Of a stretch of DNA of 64,000 nt, positions 59,286-64,000 are shown in pieces. Each line of letters opens with the position of its first letter. Position 1 is the first letter of the stretch. Source of the DNA: Owenia fusiformis (taxonomy: Eukaryota; Annelida; Polychaeta; Sabellida; Oweniidae); the NCBI GenBank assembly GCA_903813345.2, contig CAIIXF020000005.1:36707375-36771374 (forward strand), read 5' to 3'. The position numbers and the translations under genes are program-made. The notes under the pieces were generated by a model. It was not told where the DNA came from and made no database searches. It saw only the letters and a list, made by a program, of their open reading frames with translations.

Positions 59286-60555
59286 ATAGGAGAAAACAGA
59301 CTCTTAAGACATGATTAAGCATGATTACACGGAGCATACCCCGTCGTTTTAGAATTAAACTTATTCTTAATTTGATATGGGATGGATCATGGGTTATTCT
59401 TAATTTGATAGGGATGGATCATGGGTCACGATTATATTTGTTTTCGAAGCTTTTTCTGAATGAATGAATTAAATATGAAAAAGCGTTATATTTTGTATTC
59501 AATCTAACTTGCGAAATGTATGTGTGGTAGAAACCATGTAATTATCATCTGGCCACATTACTACTGATCGGTCGAGCTGTGACAGCTTGATTAATAACTT
59601 CACCCAGGGCCAAGACTGTGGGGTTTTAATCTTTGGCTGTCGAGGTTTATTAAAATCACAGGACGTCACCGGAAGTGTCCGGGTGGCTATCAACCCATCC
59701 GCTTTGGGGTTCAACTCCCCATGCGTCCATTTGTTGTGATTTTTAGTGTCATATTGTAGCATGTAGGGTTTCTAAAGAAAGGCGATAATGGCTTACTAAG
59801 AGGTGACATTGGTTTGTCGTCAGGATGTAGTTATTAGCTCGCTACGTTCTTGGCCGATCAAAATTTTCAGAAACAATTATTTTAATTTCTTGTGTTATAA
59901 CAGAAGATGTTTGGTAATTAAAATAAAAATATATTCCATGCTGTTTCCTCGAACACACGTTCTAGGGAGGACAGGGATCAGGTTTCAGTAACTCATCTGT
60001 ATCACGTTTTTTGGTTTTACGGGGTATGCTCAAGGTGTCTTATCAATGCACATGCGTAGTGATTATATATGGTGTTCAGATGTATACTACTAGGTATAAG
60101 TGTGTAGAAAGTCAATAAATCCATTGAACATAAGAATAAAATGTGTTTCTTTTTAATCACCTCATCTTTGATGTGTATGACAGAATATACAATTGCCGAT
60201 AATGTTGACAATGGCAATTTGTAAAAATGTAACCGATTGATTTTTAGAAATAAATGTGAAGTATGTAAAAAACACAAAAAAACAGAATATACAGAAACTA
60301 GAAAAGTTATACTAGTAATTATTTAAATATTTTGTACATCTAAGATCATTCACATTTTTATGCACATGGATCTTCCTGATACAAACAGTCTCTCTATTCC
60401 TTGGGATAGTAGAGATTGAATTCCACAATGAGTAGCACTTTCTATTCGAAACCTGATTTAAGATACCACCTAAGGCTTAAGCCCTTAACCCACCCTTGAA
60501 CCATCATATTGAAGGTAAAGATGATGCCACTCAAATTATGATGAGTCACATGACC
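59286..60555. other. Spacer with a tRNA-like patch
   Basis: Mostly AT-rich. At 59661-59728, GGACGTC...TGCGTCC could form an acceptor stem and TGGGG-TTCAACT-CCCCA a perfect T arm. The anticodon arm does not fold with a 7-base loop, so this is at best a tRNA-derived relic. Confidence 0.25.
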
Positions 60556-60675
60556 AATGCTGAATGATAAACATGATAAATGATAAACATGATGGTGATA
60601 AACATGATAAATGATAAACATGATGGTGATAAACATGATTAATGATAAACGTGATAAATGATAAACATGATATGC
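60556..60675. repeat. Simple tandem repeat
   Basis: Alternating GATAAACATGATAAAT and GATAAACATGATGGT units. A shorter related stretch lies at about 60958-61000. Confidence 0.85.
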
Positions 60676-61164
60676 CCATCACATAACAATTTACAAAATG
60701 AATTATTTTTGTCTGTTGTCTACAAAAACAAGTACTTATCATAGATGATGAACTTTTAAAACTTTTGTTACGTGATTTTAGATTAGTGCGCCATACTGGA
60801 AAATTCCTGAATGCTGCTATCAAAAGAGCAAGCTTCAATTAATAATCTTATCATAATATTGTTTTCAAATATATTGTGCAATGTGCCCCATAAGCTTAAA
60901 ATAGGCTGGGTATACTATACGAGGCACTTTAATAAATATATATACATACATACATATATGACATGATTAATGATAAATAATAAACATGATTAATGATAAA
61001 TACATCCTGGTCGAGCCGAGCAAACTTTAACAACAACTATTGGTTAAGTCTTTTTTCTCTGAGTACCAAGATGGTTACATCTGCTCAAGGATCAATTATT
61101 GCATAGCTCTGTATTTCATAGTCCTCCATATCGTATTTTATGACAATTGGTCCTCTTTTGATTT

Positions 61165-63854
61165 TCATAGTGAAAACATAGTTTGAGCTTCATCCATTAA
61201 GTCCATCATATCTGACGAAGACACAGTGTAACTATAAGGATTCACTAAGACAGGGAAGTAATAAAGTGGTTTGAGATCACTAGATAATTCCCAAATTATC
61301 TGAAAATCAAAATGTTTCTGGTTTAATTGTACAGCATATCATAGACGTAATCAAAATGGAATTGACTAGTTAATTATTACTTGGAAAATTTTACAGAGAA
61401 ATAACAATTCAGACTGAAAATAAAGTCTGATGATAAAATAATTTTGCTTTTAACTTAATTTTTGGCTCTATTTGCTTCGCCTATTTTTAGGTCCTGGCTA
61501 TGTTAACAAATAACTTATAAAGTCACCGCAGTTTTGTATTATTCCTATGAATACACTTTGTACATTGTAAATAAAGATTCAATGACATTCTTCACAGAAA
61601 TTCAAAATCTATAATAACATACCTCAATATAGGGAAACCCTGGTTTCTTCCCTCCAAGCTTTGCGAAATAGGATGCGGAGTGCAGTTGTGCCTTGTAGGC
61701 GCCATACCTTACAGCATCCCCTTCTAGCATCATTCCCGCTTTTCCCATTGTATCGGTAATGCTAGAATGAATTCATTATCTTGAGTTAGATTTCAATGCT
61801 TAACAAAACTATCAACTGGTGGTATTGCTAGTGATGATTATAAGCTAATCCTTAGAATTTTTGGGGAAAAAATCGAGAATCAAAAACCTATCAAGAAAAA
61901 AGAGATTACAGTACTTCTTTAATCCCGGTTACAATGGAGTTTATTTTAGAAAATAGATTTAACAAAAATGATATACGAGCTGAAAATATCTACAAACTCC
62001 GATGCTACCTTACATGAATATACACACCATTGGCTCATTTTAAATTTTGATATTTACCTAGTATGAATATGAGTCCAACCACTCATCTGATGGTTATAGT
62101 AAATTGACATGGTCATATTATGAGCTGGTCTACCGATTGACGTATCTGTCACCATTGCCAATATTGTAATATTTTGACAGATTGTGTCTTGTGCATTGGT
62201 AAAAACTGGTTCGCCCGCTGGTACGTCGTCAAAAGCGGGCGTATTTACAATAGCTGTTGGTGTTATTGTTGAAGTTGTGGGCTCGTCTAAAATCATATCA
62301 TTCAATTCAAACATCAAATTATCTCACTTCTAGTATTTAATTATTGATCACCCATTCCAAAAGTGTTGCAAAATAGCTTCATCTACAGTACTCCATGATA
62401 TACTATGTACTTGACTTATTGAACTAATTCACACTTAATACACTTACCATCAAGTCTTTCGTAATAGTCTATGAAGGGATGGTACTGCGGAGCAAAAGGT
62501 GTGTTAGGATCATTGTGATTTGAGCTCGATAGCATGCACTCGCTTGTCTCTTGCACATAGTCCACCGACTTGCAATAGAATTTAGCATATTGGACGCACG
62601 CTTGGAGGCATCCCAAACGTGCCATGTTAGTCAATTTGACGTCGTTGTTTCCTGGTAGATATGATTTAGGGAAAGGTATCCAGAATCCACCACCACTTTG
62701 AATATATGGCCTTGAAGTTCTGCGTTCTTCTAAAACATCAATTAGCTGAATAAATCTAAGGTAAAGTTTGAATTAATATTTTGCGTGAATTTAACTGAAA
62801 TGATATAAGTTAGCAAATAATCAAAACAAAAATAAGCACGATAGTAAAATGAAAATGCCAAACTGATTTAAAAATGGAAATACATCGAAATGAAATACAC
62901 AGAAAATCTTACTTCTATAAGACGTGTATCCTTCTCCAAACACAAGCATCAAATCATCAATTGCAACATCACCTTTCCAACTCTTCCCGCGTGTCACCTC
63001 AAATATGATGTCAAAATCCCTTCTGGCAACCTGAACAGGAATATCAATTTCAGCATATCTCCAATCTGAGTTTTCTTGTGGACCTGAAATGGAGATCAAG
63101 AGAAATCTTCGAAAATGTTAAAAATATGAAGACCAAAAATTATCTGAACACCATCTCATTTCGGTATGTGTTCTCTGTCATTTGTATCATCTGAATGTAA
63201 GGTCCCAGGCCACCTACACAACACGGTGTAAACAAGGATAAATGAGCTCATGAATGAGGTATTGATTCATGAGTTGATATAATGTTTTACCTAATACGTG
63301 AAACCTCGAAACAACTTGGTGATCAGAGCTGTTGGTCATTACATCAAGTTTTCCAACGTCTTGTCCGAAAGCGTGGTAGAAAAACATCAGTTTGCCATCC
63401 TCTGTAGTGTTATTATGTCCCTTCACATTAAGTACTGCTTGTGTTTGGTCGTTAAACTCTACTGGAGGGGAGACATCCGTGTATAAGTAGTAACCTGTGA
63501 AATGAAAAATTACAGTTTAAGTTAACGAGGGAATCCCATGTCAAAATCACTGTTTAGCTTATTTCCAAAAATGTCGCATGGGATAAGTACAACAAATCGT
63601 AAAATCAGTTTAGAAAAACAAATGAATAGGTCAAAGTTATAAATACCATTACAATTACTGTTTTTTGGAACTTTTCTGAACTTCTGAGAACTTAATTATG
63701 ACTTGACATATGTTTGACTTACCGTTTCCAGAGGTATGGTCCCAACTAGGTCCTGTACCTCTTGTTTGCGTCTCCCCCTTGTTTCTTTTCCACTTGAACC
63801 CATGACTGCTTAAGTTGAGACCACAGCTGCTAACCTCAAAGTCGCAACTAAATG
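61165..63854 (-). CDS. MAM + PAN/Apple + transthyretin-like extracellular protein (5' end cut)
   Basis: Seven exons join in phase: 63723-63854, 63291-63494, 62913-63083, 62448-62729, 62058-62286, 61623-61761, 61165-61299. The first three form a MAM domain (FSCDFEVSSCG, GTGPSWDHT, LMFFYHAFGQDVG, AIDDLMLVFG); the third and fourth MAM cysteines are absent. The fourth exon is a PAN/Apple domain (four Cys, GCLQAC...YCKSVDY...SEC). After a Thr/Pro linker, the last three exons encode a transthyretin/HIUase fold: MVTDTSIGRPAHNMTM, SYFAKLGGKKPGFPYIE, YYFPVLVNPYSYT. The hydrolase residues appear lost (N-terminal His to Met, Arg to Lys, second His to Tyr, no terminal YRGS). The upstream acceptor TTACTTACAG is in phase 1 like most introns here, so the gene probably continues beyond the window. 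Alternatively ATG 63918 reads straight in and could give a short signal peptide. Confidence 0.88.
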
Positions 63855-64000
63855 CTGTAAGTAAAAGTGCAAATTTAAATTTCACAACACCATGTATACG
63901 AAGCGTTAGATTGAGCATCTATTGACACTAGGGCATATTCTCTTTTAATCAAACATAGCCAAGATTCTTGTATAGTTTGCATTCACTGTCCGGTATATTC

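Overview
This is nuclear DNA of an invertebrate animal, probably marine. It is AT-rich, with GT-AG introns, long spacers packed with short inverted-repeat elements, LINE debris and minisatellites. The genes are typically animal: NEDD1, a TRIM protein, a rhodopsin-type GPCR and a MAM/PAN extracellular protein. I cannot name the phylum; a deuterostome or lophotrochozoan would both fit.

Layout. 1-13.9 kb holds repeats: hairpin elements, mariner-like remnants, a small degenerate protein fragment, and a broken LINE at 10.56-12.4 kb. A single-exon GPCR with a mucin-like N-terminus lies at 13976-15604 (+). After about 5 kb without recognisable genes, 21204-41618 (-) is a full NEDD1 (GCP-WD) gene whose 12 coding exons I could join in phase into 636 codons plus stop. 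Its introns carry antisense genes: a multi-exon acidic secreted precursor (24690-26777, +) and an intronless RING/B-box/coiled-coil/TM TRIM protein (33731-35107, +). They also hold the wreck of a widespread repetitive ORF, several inverted-repeat elements and four minisatellites. Two of those minisatellites abut the 3' splice sites of exons 5 and 6.

42-51 kb has no recognisable coding gene. It holds a cluster of three E-box palindromes that may be a promoter, a 3-kb foldback element with ~550-bp arms, and a ~0.4-kb foldback element. At 51.6-59.3 kb two unrecognised acidic, low-complexity protein genes lie in tandem on the + strand. The first has an MGACAS lipidation-type start, a PPPPY motif and a C-terminal coiled coil. 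The second has a CSCFPWAC motif and a basic tail on a separate exon.

The most notable item is at 61165-63854 (-): a spliced gene, cut by the window edge, encoding MAM + PAN/Apple + a transthyretin/5-hydroxyisourate-hydrolase-like domain. The last domain lacks the hydrolase catalytic residues, and its two internal introns fall where I recall those of vertebrate transthyretin. NEDD1 and TRIM are ordinary cell-biology genes; nothing in the window suggests an operon or a shared pathway.
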